64,000 nt of DNA from UBA2330 sp049293015 (GCA_049293015.1 JBATSB010000210.1:8143-72142), one strand, 5' to 3'. Numbered from the stretch's first letter, positions 1 through 10,996 are shown. The notes: generated by a model not told the origin, from the sequence alone. Translations and numbers: made by a program.

Positions 1-171
1 AAAACTTCATATATATTTCAAATCTATACAATTAAAGTTTACAGATCTGTTGTTTAAATAAATATTTAAAATACATTTTTTAGTATATCTGTAATCATTA
101 AATTAACCTGTTAATTATCTTTACTCTATAATAGATTTTAGTTTGTTTTATAAAATAAATGTATAATTCAT

Positions 172-1140
172 ATGGATTTTAATACTAATTCCGGTAAGCT
201 GGTTTCAGTTATCATACCATTTTATAACAGGGTTGATTTGCTAAAATCTTCTATTAAATCAGTTATCAACCAGACATACAAACCGATAGAGGTCATATTG
301 GTAGATGATTTTTCAAGCGAAAAATTTGATCTGAGAGAATTAGATAAATACAATTCATCAGATTTTAATATAAAACTAATAAGAAACCCCAGAAATCTTG
401 GTCCCGGTCTTTCAAGAGAGACCGGCAGATTGATAGCGAAGGGAGATTATTTTGCATATTTGGATTCGGATGATTTCTGGCACAGGGAATTTCTGGAAAA
501 GCTTGTTCATTCTATGGAAAAAAATCCAATAGCCGGTATGGCTTACAGTAAGACATTACTTATCAGGAGCAAAGGAAACTTTTTAAGAAACAAAAATGAC
601 AAAACATATGACAGTATCATCCCAATAATTTTTGATATGCATGGAAGACCCTGGGCAACCGGTGCCTGTGTATGGAGAAGGGAGATAGTAAATAAAATTG
701 GTCCATGGACAAAATCAAGGATCTGGGAAGATTACGAATATGACATCAGAGCAGCAAAGATCAATAATAATATCATTCACGTTCCTGAAATTTTATTTTA
801 CGTTAATATGGATTCAAAGGAAAAAATTTCACTTGTGAGGAATACAAAAAAAATGATCGAAGATAAAGCAAGATCAATATTGAATATTTCACGTCAGTTA
901 AGGAATTCTGAATTCAGTAAAGAAAAAGAGATACAGGAAAGGATAACATATTTCCTTCTTACTTCATGCGCTACTTTGTCCGATTATAGATCTGAAATTC
1001 AGATAATAAATGAAATGTTTAATGAATTTTATAACTGGAAGAACAGGAAAAATTATATAATGAATGCAATGACATATGTATCTCCTGCAAGAGTAAATTC
1101 AAAAATATTCAGGATCATTCGGCAGCAAAGCAGAAATTAA
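172..1140 (+). CDS. Family 2 glycosyltransferase
   Basis: The 322-residue product has the GT-A fold signature of family 2 transferases. The N-terminal strand-loop SVIIPFYNR is followed by the nucleotide-binding VDD near residue 45, the DxD-type metal/nucleotide-sugar motif in LDSDDFW near residue 98, and a WEDYEYD motif near residue 183 that supplies the likely catalytic acid region. No signal peptide or membrane segment is seen, so it should act at the cytoplasmic face, transferring a sugar to a cell-surface glycan or lipid carrier. The donor and acceptor cannot be read from sequence. It is followed after 24 bases by a large secreted protein gene on the same strand, but nothing links them functionally. 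Confidence 0.88.
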   Translation: MDFNTNSGKLVSVIIPFYNRVDLLKSSIKSVINQTYKPIEVILVDDFSSEKFDLRELDKYNSSDFNIKLIRNPRNLGPGLSRETGRLIAKGDYFAYLDSDDFWHREFLEKLVHSMEKNPIAGMAYSKTLLIRSKGNFLRNKNDKTYDSIIPIIFDMHGRPWATGACVWRREIVNKIGPWTKSRIWEDYEYDIRAAKINNNIIHVPEILFYVNMDSKEKISLVRNTKKMIEDKARSILNISRQLRNSEFSKEKEIQERITYFLLTSCATLSDYRSEIQIINEMFNEFYNWKNRKNYIMNAMTYVSPARVNSKIFRIIRQQSRN

Positions 1141-1164
1141 TTTTAAAAAAATAAATTTTTAATA

Positions 1165-4100
1165 ATGAATATCAAAACAGCGATGTACAAAAAACTACTT
1201 TCTCCGATTGGATGTATTTTTTTTATCATGTTATTCATTTCAATATTTTCAGTTAATAAAAATTTATTTTCTCAAACAAATCCGAACTGGATCACTCCAA
1301 ATAAAACATATCTCAAAATGTATGTTGTTAATAAAGGTATGAGCAGAATAGAAAGATCAGATTTTGTGAATGCAGGGATCAGTACTACAGGACTTGATCC
1401 AAGGACTGTAAAGGTTTACAACAGAGGATCACAGATTCCTGTTTATTTTTCCGGTGAGCAGGACGGCGTATTTAATGATAATGATTTTTTGGATTTTTTT
1501 GGTGACCGAAATTACGGCGGACTTGTAAAAACCTATGATTCGAATAACAATGTTTTATATGTTACAGATGAATATTTCAATCAGTATTCGGATACAAATG
1601 TATATTGGGTGGACTGGGGCGGGGCAAATGGTTTAAGATTTCAGAATTTGAATTATTCAGTCAGCACTCTTTATCCGAATAATTATTTTACTGATAAGAT
1701 TCATTTTGAAAAAGATAAACTTTATTATCAGGGAGAAAATTCAGGAGCAACTGATTACAGATTTTTGTCAACCGAAAAGGTACTTGGAGAAGGCTGGTAC
1801 TGGGAATTAATGTACAATACACAAATATTAACAGATACTTTTTCGGCACCCGTGCAAAGCTCTTCACCTCAGAGTTCAACTATTAAATTATTTGCTATTC
1901 CAAAGACACGGTATACATCAATTTTAAATGAACATTCTTTAGAAGTCCGAATAAACGGTACTCTTATCAGCACTTTGTTATCGAATGATTTTAATAAAAT
2001 TGATACTACTGTTTCATTTTCATCATCACTGCTCAGTGGAAGCGGAGTTAATTCCGTTTCTGTAAAATATACTCATCAGCCCGGATTTACCGGATCAATG
2101 TACTTTGATAATTTTGAAATTACTTATCCCCGAAAATTTATTTTAACTGATAAAAAACTTTCATCTGAAATTAACAGCGCTGACACAACATCAAAAATAT
2201 TCAGTATCTCCGGATACTCCAATTCATCACCGGTTTATATTTATGATATTTTAAATAATATCCGATTAACAAATTTCTCCTCCAACGCTGATACTCTAAA
2301 ATTTTCAGCAAAAGGAATAAGCAACATTCAGATCTCAAATGATACGATCAGAAATAAACCTGTAAAGATCAAACAGCGTCAGGTTAAAGATCTTGTATCT
2401 ACTTCAAATGGAGCAGACTACCTTGTTATTTATAATTCAATCTTTGAGTCACAGGCGGAACAGCTTCGGGCATACAGAAATTCTCATGACGGATACAGAT
2501 CTTTTAAAGCTGATGTGGAAGACATTTATGATGTGTTTGGATACGGCATAGAAGATCCTCTTTCTGTAAGATATTTTACAAATTATGTAAATCAAAACTG
2601 GCAGCTTCCAAAGCTCAGATTCATATGTCTTTTTGGAAGAGGCTCGCTAGATCCGAAAAAGAATTCTACAGGTTCAGTTTATTATAAAAATCTTGTACCT
2701 GTGTATGGTAATCCAAATGCAGACGGATATTTTGGTAATTTTAATTTTGGAACATTCTTTTATTATCCGCAGGTCGACATTGGCAGACTTCCAGCTTATT
2801 CAGCAGAAGAGGCACAGGTAATGGTGGATAAGATAATTGCGTATGAGAGTCAGCCATTTGAAAACTGGAATAAAAATTTTACTTTTATAACCAATGGCAG
2901 CACAACTGCTGAACAAAATTCTCATCAGGTAAAATCTAACTTTGACTGTGCAGTATATGTAACTTCCCCTCCTGTATCAGGATCTTGTACAAAGATCTAC
3001 AGAAATGATACTTCAGGTGCTATTACATATAATTATGCAGATTCTATAGTGAAAGATTTTGATGCGGGTACAATATTTGTAAATTACAGAGGTCATGCAG
3101 GCAGTCATGACTGGGAAGTGATGATGCAGGATCCGAATGTTTTAAATAACGGGAATAAATTACCTATGGTGATTAGTTTGACGTGTTTTACCGGTGAAAC
3201 TGCAAAGCCCGACTTCAGAGCATTTTTAGAAAAGTTTATATATCTGCCAAACAAAGGAGCAATTGGAACGATCGGCACAACCGGCTGGAGTTTCGGTACA
3301 AACGGCAATGACTTTGGATCTTACCTTCTGCAGACTTTCAAAATTGATACTACAAGGATAATAGGCGACATGGTAAAATTTGCAGGTAAAAGTATGAGCA
3401 GAGATTCATTGTCATTTTCTATAAGACATACAATTAACTGTTATACACTAACCGGTGATCCGGCTGTGACACTAAAATATCCAAAAACTGCTGACTTTAA
3501 GATCACTCAGTCTGATTACAAATTAGAGCCAAAAACAGTTACTTTAAATACTCCGTCTTCTCTTACTATAAAACCTTTTAATCTCGGCATGCACGCTGAT
3601 TCAGTAAAGATAAGATTTCAGCTCGTAAAAAATAATTTAAATTATTCCTTCAAAGATACTGTCATAAAAGCATTCACAGTAGATAGAGAAATAATTCATA
3701 ACTTTACAATTGATACCATTGGGATTTATAGTATGAATATAATTCTTGATGTGGATAACCGTTTCCCACTTGAAAATCACAATGACAATTCTATACAAAT
3801 TAATATTCCGTTACTTGAAAGTTCTTTCATACCAATCAGACCTGCCGATAACTCGGTAATATTTAAAGACAGTGTTCAGTTCGTTATCTTAAATCCTAAT
3901 TTTGATTATGGTCAGAGTAGCGTAAATATATATGCTGAATTGGATACTTCAGAATATTTCAATTCTCCAGTGAAAAAGACTTTTACTAATCTGAACATTA
4001 AAGGAGGCTCGACAATTTTCAATACTTCCATTCCTGTCCTGAATAATAACACGCTTTATTACTGGAGATCAAGATCTATCATTAACTCAGATACATCCGG

Positions 4101-6069
4101 CTGGTCACAGAATAATAATTTCATTTATAATAACGGAATCGGATTTGATTCACCAAAAATGCGTCCCAATCATGAAAGTCTGCCGGTAGTAATTTCCAAA
4201 TCAAATAAAGATCAGTTTGATATTTCAGAATTAAATAACACAGAATTTTCTGACGGCGGAATTAGACTCAATGAAGAAGATGCTGTACTTTATGTAAGAT
4301 CATACGGAAGTAATGCTGAGGAAGCATCTTATTTCAGTGTAGGCAGCAAGAACTTATTCATAGACGGCGGAAAGAATACAGGATTGAATTTTCTAAAAGT
4401 CAGTAAACTAACAGGAAAGATTCTGGAATTCAAAAATTTGAAAATGAACAGCGCAGCTTCATCTGATTCGGTGATAACATTTCTGAATACGTTTGACACA
4501 GCTCAGTATATGATGCTGCTTAGTGCTGCTTATGTCCCGGGAGCTCAGTCTTTCACTGTTGGTGCCAGAGCAAAATTAAGAGAATTTGGAAGTGTATTTG
4601 CTGACTCTATAGGACTGCTCGGATATTTCCATTCATGGGCATTTATAGGATATCTCGGAGCAAATTCTACTCAGGTATCTGAAATGTTTGATCCCTGCTG
4701 CCAGCCTGCATTAAATTGTCTGAACTGCTCACACTGGTTTGAAGCAGTTGTAAGCATGAATGTAAAATTTAAAAAGTCTTCAGGTACAGTTACTAATATT
4801 ATCGGACCTGCAAGCTCCTGGACTGATTTTTCATGGCAGGCAGATATTTTTCCAAACAGCTCACTAGGATTTGATGTAATTGGAATTGACAGAAATGGTG
4901 CGGAAACAATGCTGAGACCGAATGTGCAGACATCTGAATTTAATGAACTGGCAACGATCAGTGCCGAGCAGTATCCTAAACTTAAGTTTAATGCTTTATT
5001 CAATATGGATACGCTTACGGGAAATCAATCCCCTGTCCTGAGATCTCTGAAGGTTCAGTATTCAGCAGCATCTGAATTAGTATTTGTAAAAAATTCTCTT
5101 CAGTACAGCACTTCTGATAAAGACAAGAATGCTGTGAATTTTTCATTTGATTATACCAACGGCGGATATAAATTTTTATTTGGAACAGTTGTAAATTTAT
5201 ATTCCAAATCAATATCAGGTTCAAATCTGATCTCATCTGATACTGTAACGCAGTTATTAAAAACGGACAGTAGTCTGACTTATTCGAACAGCTTTACAAA
5301 GCCTGATTTCAGAGACAGTTCGAGAATATGGATAGAAATAATTCCAAAAGACGGACAGAATGAATTTTATACTTTCAATAACAGCGAAAGTATTCCATTG
5401 ACAAGTACTTCTGAGTCAATAAGGAATGAAGTAAAAATACTTGCTGACGGTAAAATGATACAGGACGGTGAATCAGTAAGAAAAGATCCTGAGATCCGGA
5501 TTGAACTTTCTGGTGACAGAAATACAGGTATAATGCAGGATACATCAATGCTGATTGTAAATCTGAACGGATATAAAATTCCATATTATCTTAAAGGAAA
5601 TTTAAATCCGGCATTGAAGTCAATCGAAAGTGACAATCAAACCGGCTCGGGCAGTATTGCAGTGCTTTTAAAAACTGAGCTTAATTCCGGATCTAACCGG
5701 CTTGGCATAAGATATCTGAATGAAAACGGAAGCACTGATTCATTATACATGGACCTGATCGTTTCAGAAGAAACAGGAATTACAGGAGTTTATAATTTTC
5801 CTAATCCGATGAAAAATGAGACGGCATTTATATTTGAATTAAATACGCCTGATATTATTCCCGGAGTCAGGATTAAGATATATACTGTTCAGGGAAGACT
5901 GATCAGGGAATTAAATGTCCGGCCGAATATCGGAGTCAACCAGATCATTTGGGATGGAAGAGATGATGACGGAGACAATATTGCTAACGGAACTTATTTA
6001 TATAAAATATTCACAGACGGGAATATTATTGCTGAAACGGCTGTTCAAAAACTCGTTATGCTTCGTTAA
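1165..6069 (+). CDS. C25 (gingipain-like, PorU-like) peptidase with ILEI-like domain and type IX sorting domain
   Basis: A 1,634-residue exported protein. An N-terminal hydrophobic segment (about residues 15-37, ending near FSQ) is a likely Sec signal. Residues about 40-400 resemble the beta-rich N-terminal region of PorU-type proteins; about 410-780 form the C25 peptidase domain with the catalytic dyad candidates His644 (RGHAGSH) and Cys674 (SLTCFTGE). Beta-sandwich regions follow, then an ILEI/PANDER-like domain at about 1042-1168 (YVRSYG, later FHSWAFIGYLG), a cysteine cluster at 1178-1190, and a C-terminal sorting domain of the FlgD/Por type (FPNPMKNET, then WDGRDDDGDNIANGTYLYK). It is probably exported by type IX secretion and anchored or released at the surface. 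It may be a sortase-like PorU relative or a substrate protease; both catalytic residues are present. Confidence 0.88.
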   Translation: MNIKTAMYKKLLSPIGCIFFIMLFISIFSVNKNLFSQTNPNWITPNKTYLKMYVVNKGMSRIERSDFVNAGISTTGLDPRTVKVYNRGSQIPVYFSGEQDGVFNDNDFLDFFGDRNYGGLVKTYDSNNNVLYVTDEYFNQYSDTNVYWVDWGGANGLRFQNLNYSVSTLYPNNYFTDKIHFEKDKLYYQGENSGATDYRFLSTEKVLGEGWYWELMYNTQILTDTFSAPVQSSSPQSSTIKLFAIPKTRYTSILNEHSLEVRINGTLISTLLSNDFNKIDTTVSFSSSLLSGSGVNSVSVKYTHQPGFTGSMYFDNFEITYPRKFILTDKKLSSEINSADTTSKIFSISGYSNSSPVYIYDILNNIRLTNFSSNADTLKFSAKGISNIQISNDTIRNKPVKIKQRQVKDLVSTSNGADYLVIYNSIFESQAEQLRAYRNSHDGYRSFKADVEDIYDVFGYGIEDPLSVRYFTNYVNQNWQLPKLRFICLFGRGSLDPKKNSTGSVYYKNLVPVYGNPNADGYFGNFNFGTFFYYPQVDIGRLPAYSAEEAQVMVDKIIAYESQPFENWNKNFTFITNGSTTAEQNSHQVKSNFDCAVYVTSPPVSGSCTKIYRNDTSGAITYNYADSIVKDFDAGTIFVNYRGHAGSHDWEVMMQDPNVLNNGNKLPMVISLTCFTGETAKPDFRAFLEKFIYLPNKGAIGTIGTTGWSFGTNGNDFGSYLLQTFKIDTTRIIGDMVKFAGKSMSRDSLSFSIRHTINCYTLTGDPAVTLKYPKTADFKITQSDYKLEPKTVTLNTPSSLTIKPFNLGMHADSVKIRFQLVKNNLNYSFKDTVIKAFTVDREIIHNFTIDTIGIYSMNIILDVDNRFPLENHNDNSIQINIPLLESSFIPIRPADNSVIFKDSVQFVILNPNFDYGQSSVNIYAELDTSEYFNSPVKKTFTNLNIKGGSTIFNTSIPVLNNNTLYYWRSRSIINSDTSGWSQNNNFIYNNGIGFDSPKMRPNHESLPVVISKSNKDQFDISELNNTEFSDGGIRLNEEDAVLYVRSYGSNAEEASYFSVGSKNLFIDGGKNTGLNFLKVSKLTGKILEFKNLKMNSAASSDSVITFLNTFDTAQYMMLLSAAYVPGAQSFTVGARAKLREFGSVFADSIGLLGYFHSWAFIGYLGANSTQVSEMFDPCCQPALNCLNCSHWFEAVVSMNVKFKKSSGTVTNIIGPASSWTDFSWQADIFPNSSLGFDVIGIDRNGAETMLRPNVQTSEFNELATISAEQYPKLKFNALFNMDTLTGNQSPVLRSLKVQYSAASELVFVKNSLQYSTSDKDKNAVNFSFDYTNGGYKFLFGTVVNLYSKSISGSNLISSDTVTQLLKTDSSLTYSNSFTKPDFRDSSRIWIEIIPKDGQNEFYTFNNSESIPLTSTSESIRNEVKILADGKMIQDGESVRKDPEIRIELSGDRNTGIMQDTSMLIVNLNGYKIPYYLKGNLNPALKSIESDNQTGSGSIAVLLKTELNSGSNRLGIRYLNENGSTDSLYMDLIVSEETGITGVYNFPNPMKNETAFIFELNTPDIIPGVRIKIYTVQGRLIRELNVRPNIGVNQIIWDGRDDDGDNIANGTYLYKIFTDGNIIAETAVQKLVMLR

Positions 6070-6114
6070 TTAATTTCTCAAAAATAAAAATCAATTAGTT
6101 TTAAATAAATTCAT

Positions 6115-9100
6115 ATGAAAAAAATATTTTTCCTATTTTTAATGCAATTTGCTTTTAACGGCATTTTGCTTTCTCAGGACTATAACTGGATCACTCCAAA
6201 CAAAACATACCTGAAGATGTATGTTGCTGATGACGGTATGTACCGAATCGACAGGAACGATTTTTCAAATGCTGGTATAAATACAACAGGTTTAGATCCG
6301 CGAACTGTAAAGCTTTATAATAAAGGGATTCAGGTTCCTGTCTATTTTTCAGGTGAGCAGGACGGTACATTTGATCCCGCTGACTATTTAGATTTTTATG
6401 GACAAAGAAATTATGGCGGAATTGTAAAATCTTATGATCATAACAATAATTTATATTATACAACCGATGAATATTATAATGAATATTCTGATACAAATGT
6501 GTACTGGTTAGACTGGGGTGGAGCCCTCGGGACAAGATATTCACAATTTAATTATCCCGTTGGTATGAATTATTCCGGTGTATCTTTTTCCGAAGTAAAA
6601 ACTTTTGATAAAAACTATTTTTATAGTCAGGGCGAAAATATCAGTTCATCCGATTACAGATATCTTACTACTGAAAAATTTCAGGGTGAAGGCTGGTTTT
6701 GGGCTACTCTTAATGACAATCAGACTCTGACAGAGACCTTTACTCTCCCCTATCTTAGCCCGACTGTTTCTACAGCATCCATTTATGTATTCGCATATCC
6801 GAGAGTAAGAAATACTTCAGTATTTAATGAACATAATCTTGAAGTAAAAGTGAACGGGAATGTAGTTGCTTATTTGACAAAAAATGATTTTTTAAGATTT
6901 GACAGTACTATCTCATTTTCAAGTTCTTTGCTGGTCACAGGTACAAATACTGTGATAATAAAATATATACCAACAGCAGCTACTTCAGGTGGTGTATATT
7001 TTGATAAATTCAGAATAAATTATCCGAGAAAATTTGCTTTTGATAATGCAATTGTTTTTTCAAATTTATCTTCATCAGTAGACACTACTACAAAGAATTT
7101 TAATTTAACCGGTTATAACTCAGTAAATCCTGTTAACATATATGATGTAAATAATTTCAATAGAATTTCCGGAAATACATTTGCCGCTGATACTTTAAAA
7201 TTTTCAGCAAAAAGTAATTCTAATTTTCAGATTGTAAATAATAACATCACTAAAAAACCTTTCAGAATAAAACAGAAACAGGTTCCGAATCTTGTTTCCA
7301 ATTCTAACGGTGCAGATTATTTAATTATTTATAATAAACTATTTGATGCTCAGGCGGAACAATTGAGAGCATACAGACAAACCAAAGATGGTTACCGGTC
7401 CTTCAAAGCGGAGATCGAAGACCTTTATGATATTTTTAATTATGGTATCGAAGATCCGGCAGCAGGTAGAAATTTTGTAAAATATGTATATGATAACTGG
7501 CAGCTTCCGAAGTTAAGTTATGTCTGTTTATTCGGAAGAGGTTCACTGGATCCCAAAAAGTATTTAGGAAGTTCCGCTTACAGTAATAATCTTATACCTG
7601 TCTATGGTAATCCACCGTCAGACGGATATTACACAAATTTAAATATAGGTACGTTTTGTTATTATCCGATGATCTCTGTCGGAAGACTGCCTGCTTACTA
7701 TACTTCTGAAGCTCAGTCTATGGTAGATAAGGTTATTGCATATGAAAACGAACCGCCTGCAAAGTGGTCTAAAGATTTTGTATTCATCACGGGCGGAGGT
7801 ACTACTTCTGAGCAGAACAGTCATATTGCAAAATCAAATTATGATATTGGTGTATATATTGATATTCCTCCGATCTACGGAAATGCAATCAGGATATTCA
7901 GAACAGATGTACCGGGAACAATAACTTTTAACATGAAAGACTCTGTCAAAAATACAATTGACAGAGGAGCTTTATTTGTTAATTTCAGAGGACATGCGGG
8001 AAGTCATGACTGGGAAATTGCAATGAATGATCCTAATACACTTTCTAACGGAAATAAACTTCCAATTGTATTGAGTCTTACCTGTTTTACGGGTGAAAAT
8101 TCTAAAGCTGATTACAGAGGTTTTGGTGAAAGATTTGTATATCTTCAGGATAAAGGTGCTATTGGTTTTGTCGGAACTACAGGCTGGAGTTATTCCCAGT
8201 TTGGAAATGATTTTGGCTCTTTTATTCTTGAATCTCTGAAAAATGATTCTACAAGAAGAATTGGTGATCTGACAAAATACGCGAATAAAAAAATGAGTAA
8301 AGATTCTTTATCATTCAGCATCAGACATACACTGAATTGTTATTCGCTAATCGGCGATCCTGCAGCAAAATTAAATCTTCCAAAAACTCCAGAACATTCG
8401 ATCACTTCTTCAGATTATAAATTGTCAAATAATTATCCGGGAGTTGGAGAATACCTTACCTTTACTGCATACCCTAAAAACTATGGTTTGAATTCTGATT
8501 CATTAAAGATCCGTTTTGAAGTATATAAAAATAATCAGGTCTATTATACAAAAGATACCATCAGAAGAAATTTTAGAAATTTAGATTCAATTGCTTATAC
8601 TTTTAAAGTTGATACAGCTGGCATATACAACATGCTCGTAAAGCTGGATCAGGATAACTGGACAACGGGAGAAATTAAAACAAACAATAACCTGTCTGTA
8701 AATATACCTGTAAAGAATATTGCATTTATGCCTTTAAAGCCGGTCGATAATTCTGTCGTCAGCACTGACAGCGTTGAATTTACCTGCCTTAATCCGCTCG
8801 TAAAAACTTCTATGAATTCTGTAAAAGTTATTCTGCAAATGGACACGACTTCAAATTTTAATTCACCGGTTTTGAAAACTTTTGCAAACAGCAGTATTTC
8901 AGGTGCTGCTACTAAATTTAAGACATCGGTTACAGTTGCAGTAAATAACAAACTCCATTACTGGAGATCAAACAGCATTATAAATGGTGACAGTACTGGC
9001 TGGTCAGGTATTCAGAAATTTACATATCTGCATCTTACAGGTGTTGACAAAGATATATCATATAAACAAGTAGAATTAATAACGAACATTGAGATCTTAA

Positions 9101-10977
9101 AAAAACAAAGTTCACAGTTTCCCTCCTATGATCTCAGCGGAGTTACATATAATAATAATGGTCTTCAGATTGGAGAATATAATGCAAATCTTTTTGTAAG
9201 ATCATATGGAAGCAATGGTGAAGAAGCTTCATATTTCAGTGTTCATAATAAAAATATTTATATTGATGCAGGAAAGAATCAGGGACTAAATATTTTAAAA
9301 GTTAAAAAATTGAACGGCAGGATTTTAGATTTTAAAAATCTTAAAATGAATACTACTACATCAAATGATTCATTATTAACATATCTCAATTCTTTTGATT
9401 CAACTCAATATATAATGTTGCTGAATGCTGCTTATGTACCCAGCGGAAAATTATTATCCGCCAGTGTAAAGACCAAGCTCAAACAGTTTGGTAGCATTTA
9501 TTGTGATTCTATCGGATACATGAGTTATTTTCATTCTTGGAGTCTTATTGGATATTTAGGCGCATCTAGTAAGGAAGCCTCTGAAGGATTTGATCCCTGC
9601 TGCCGTGTAGCAATTACATGTCTTGATTGTGACCACTGGTCAGAAGCTGTGAGTTCCATGAATGTAAACTTTAAATATTCAGACGGCACTGTTTCCAATA
9701 TAATAGGTCCTGCTCAAAACTGGGGAAGTCTCTCCTGGGTTCAGACTTTGTATCCGGGAAGTACTTTAAAGTTTGATATTTATGGAATTGCAAATGACAA
9801 TTCACAGGTACTTCTTTATCCAGATCTCACAACAAATAACAATACTGATCTTAGCACGATTGATGCATATAGTTATCCCAGATTAAATTTTGTTGCAAAA
9901 ATATCGATTGATACTATGACCGGTAATATTTCAAGTATCTTGAATTCACTCAATGTTACATATACTCCTCCATCCGAACCTGTATGGGATATAAATTCTA
10001 TTTTTGTAAATTCAAATTATAAAGCAGGTGAATATTTAAAAGCATCTGGTGATCTTTATAATCCGGGATTTCTTAATATGGACGGAATGGTAGTTAAATT
10101 TTATAAAAATTCTGTTACACCTGCAAATTTATTAGCTACCGATACTACTAATTATTCAATCGGGATTGATAATTTCAAAAAATATGAATACAAATTGAAA
10201 TTACCATTTTTCAGGGACAGTATAGGGATTTTTATGAATGTATCACCCAAAGGTTCTAACAATGAATTCTTTACTTTTAATAATACTGCATATATAGAAG
10301 TTAAAGATGGTTACCATTACCGCCCGGGAAGCTCTAATATTGCAGTTTACAGTGACGGTGTAATTCTTAATAATGGTGACTACATTAGAAAAGATCCTGA
10401 GATCAAAATTGAAATTACAGACGCAGAAAATTTTGTACCATTTAGTTCGGATACTTCGCAGCTAATTATGAAATTGAACGGAAGAAGTATCCCATACAAT
10501 CAAAAAGGCGCGCCAAGCAAAATGGTAAAATTTGCAGATAATGGTAAATCAAATTCTCAGAATAACCGGTCAATAATTTTTTATCCCGAACTGAAAAATG
10601 GCACCAACCGGTTGTCTGTATATTTTAACAATAATGGAGTGACTGATTCTTCAGCATTTGATGTATTAGTAAGTGATGAACTCGTGATCGAAGACATTTA
10701 CAATTATCCGAACCCTATGAAAAACGAAACTAATTTTATGTTTAACATTGGCGGCCTTGCTCCGCCTGATAATTTCAAAATCAGGATATATACTATTTCG
10801 GGAAGACTCATTAAAGAACTGGAATATCCTGTAACAATTGGATTCAATCAGATACCATGGGACGGTAAAGATATGGATGGTGATTTTATTGCAAACGGAA
10901 CTTACCTCTATAAAATTGTAATGGAAGGAAATACAAGCAGTGAATCACTTGTCCAGAAGCTTGTAATGTTAAAATAA
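6115..10977 (+). CDS. Second C25 (gingipain-like) peptidase paralog with ILEI-like domain and type IX sorting domain
   Basis: A 1,620-residue tandem paralog of the preceding gene, 45 bases downstream and colinear with it over its whole length. The start gives a short typical signal peptide ending at LLSQ. Domain order is the same: PorU-like N-terminus, C25 domain with His627 (RGHAGSH) and Cys657 (SLTCFTGE), beta-sandwich modules, ILEI/PANDER-like domain at about 1023-1150, the cysteine cluster C1162/C1163/C1169/C1172/H1174, and a C-terminal sorting domain (YPNPMKNET, WDGKDMDGDFIANGTYLYK). Many substitutions separate the copies, so the duplication is old. A strong hairpin terminator follows within 20 bases, suggesting that the two genes, and possibly the glycosyltransferase, form one transcription unit. 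Confidence 0.88.
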   Translation: MKKIFFLFLMQFAFNGILLSQDYNWITPNKTYLKMYVADDGMYRIDRNDFSNAGINTTGLDPRTVKLYNKGIQVPVYFSGEQDGTFDPADYLDFYGQRNYGGIVKSYDHNNNLYYTTDEYYNEYSDTNVYWLDWGGALGTRYSQFNYPVGMNYSGVSFSEVKTFDKNYFYSQGENISSSDYRYLTTEKFQGEGWFWATLNDNQTLTETFTLPYLSPTVSTASIYVFAYPRVRNTSVFNEHNLEVKVNGNVVAYLTKNDFLRFDSTISFSSSLLVTGTNTVIIKYIPTAATSGGVYFDKFRINYPRKFAFDNAIVFSNLSSSVDTTTKNFNLTGYNSVNPVNIYDVNNFNRISGNTFAADTLKFSAKSNSNFQIVNNNITKKPFRIKQKQVPNLVSNSNGADYLIIYNKLFDAQAEQLRAYRQTKDGYRSFKAEIEDLYDIFNYGIEDPAAGRNFVKYVYDNWQLPKLSYVCLFGRGSLDPKKYLGSSAYSNNLIPVYGNPPSDGYYTNLNIGTFCYYPMISVGRLPAYYTSEAQSMVDKVIAYENEPPAKWSKDFVFITGGGTTSEQNSHIAKSNYDIGVYIDIPPIYGNAIRIFRTDVPGTITFNMKDSVKNTIDRGALFVNFRGHAGSHDWEIAMNDPNTLSNGNKLPIVLSLTCFTGENSKADYRGFGERFVYLQDKGAIGFVGTTGWSYSQFGNDFGSFILESLKNDSTRRIGDLTKYANKKMSKDSLSFSIRHTLNCYSLIGDPAAKLNLPKTPEHSITSSDYKLSNNYPGVGEYLTFTAYPKNYGLNSDSLKIRFEVYKNNQVYYTKDTIRRNFRNLDSIAYTFKVDTAGIYNMLVKLDQDNWTTGEIKTNNNLSVNIPVKNIAFMPLKPVDNSVVSTDSVEFTCLNPLVKTSMNSVKVILQMDTTSNFNSPVLKTFANSSISGAATKFKTSVTVAVNNKLHYWRSNSIINGDSTGWSGIQKFTYLHLTGVDKDISYKQVELITNIEILKKQSSQFPSYDLSGVTYNNNGLQIGEYNANLFVRSYGSNGEEASYFSVHNKNIYIDAGKNQGLNILKVKKLNGRILDFKNLKMNTTTSNDSLLTYLNSFDSTQYIMLLNAAYVPSGKLLSASVKTKLKQFGSIYCDSIGYMSYFHSWSLIGYLGASSKEASEGFDPCCRVAITCLDCDHWSEAVSSMNVNFKYSDGTVSNIIGPAQNWGSLSWVQTLYPGSTLKFDIYGIANDNSQVLLYPDLTTNNNTDLSTIDAYSYPRLNFVAKISIDTMTGNISSILNSLNVTYTPPSEPVWDINSIFVNSNYKAGEYLKASGDLYNPGFLNMDGMVVKFYKNSVTPANLLATDTTNYSIGIDNFKKYEYKLKLPFFRDSIGIFMNVSPKGSNNEFFTFNNTAYIEVKDGYHYRPGSSNIAVYSDGVILNNGDYIRKDPEIKIEITDAENFVPFSSDTSQLIMKLNGRSIPYNQKGAPSKMVKFADNGKSNSQNNRSIIFYPELKNGTNRLSVYFNNNGVTDSSAFDVLVSDELVIEDIYNYPNPMKNETNFMFNIGGLAPPDNFKIRIYTISGRLIKELEYPVTIGFNQIPWDGKDMDGDFIANGTYLYKIVMEGNTSSESLVQKLVMLK

Positions 10978-10996
10978 TTTCAGAAAATTTCCGATT

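Noticed and set aside
4671..5003. Antisense 110-codon frame inside the first C25 gene
   Set aside because: The plus-strand frame encodes clear conserved domains shared with the paralog; the antisense frame has no counterpart in the second gene.
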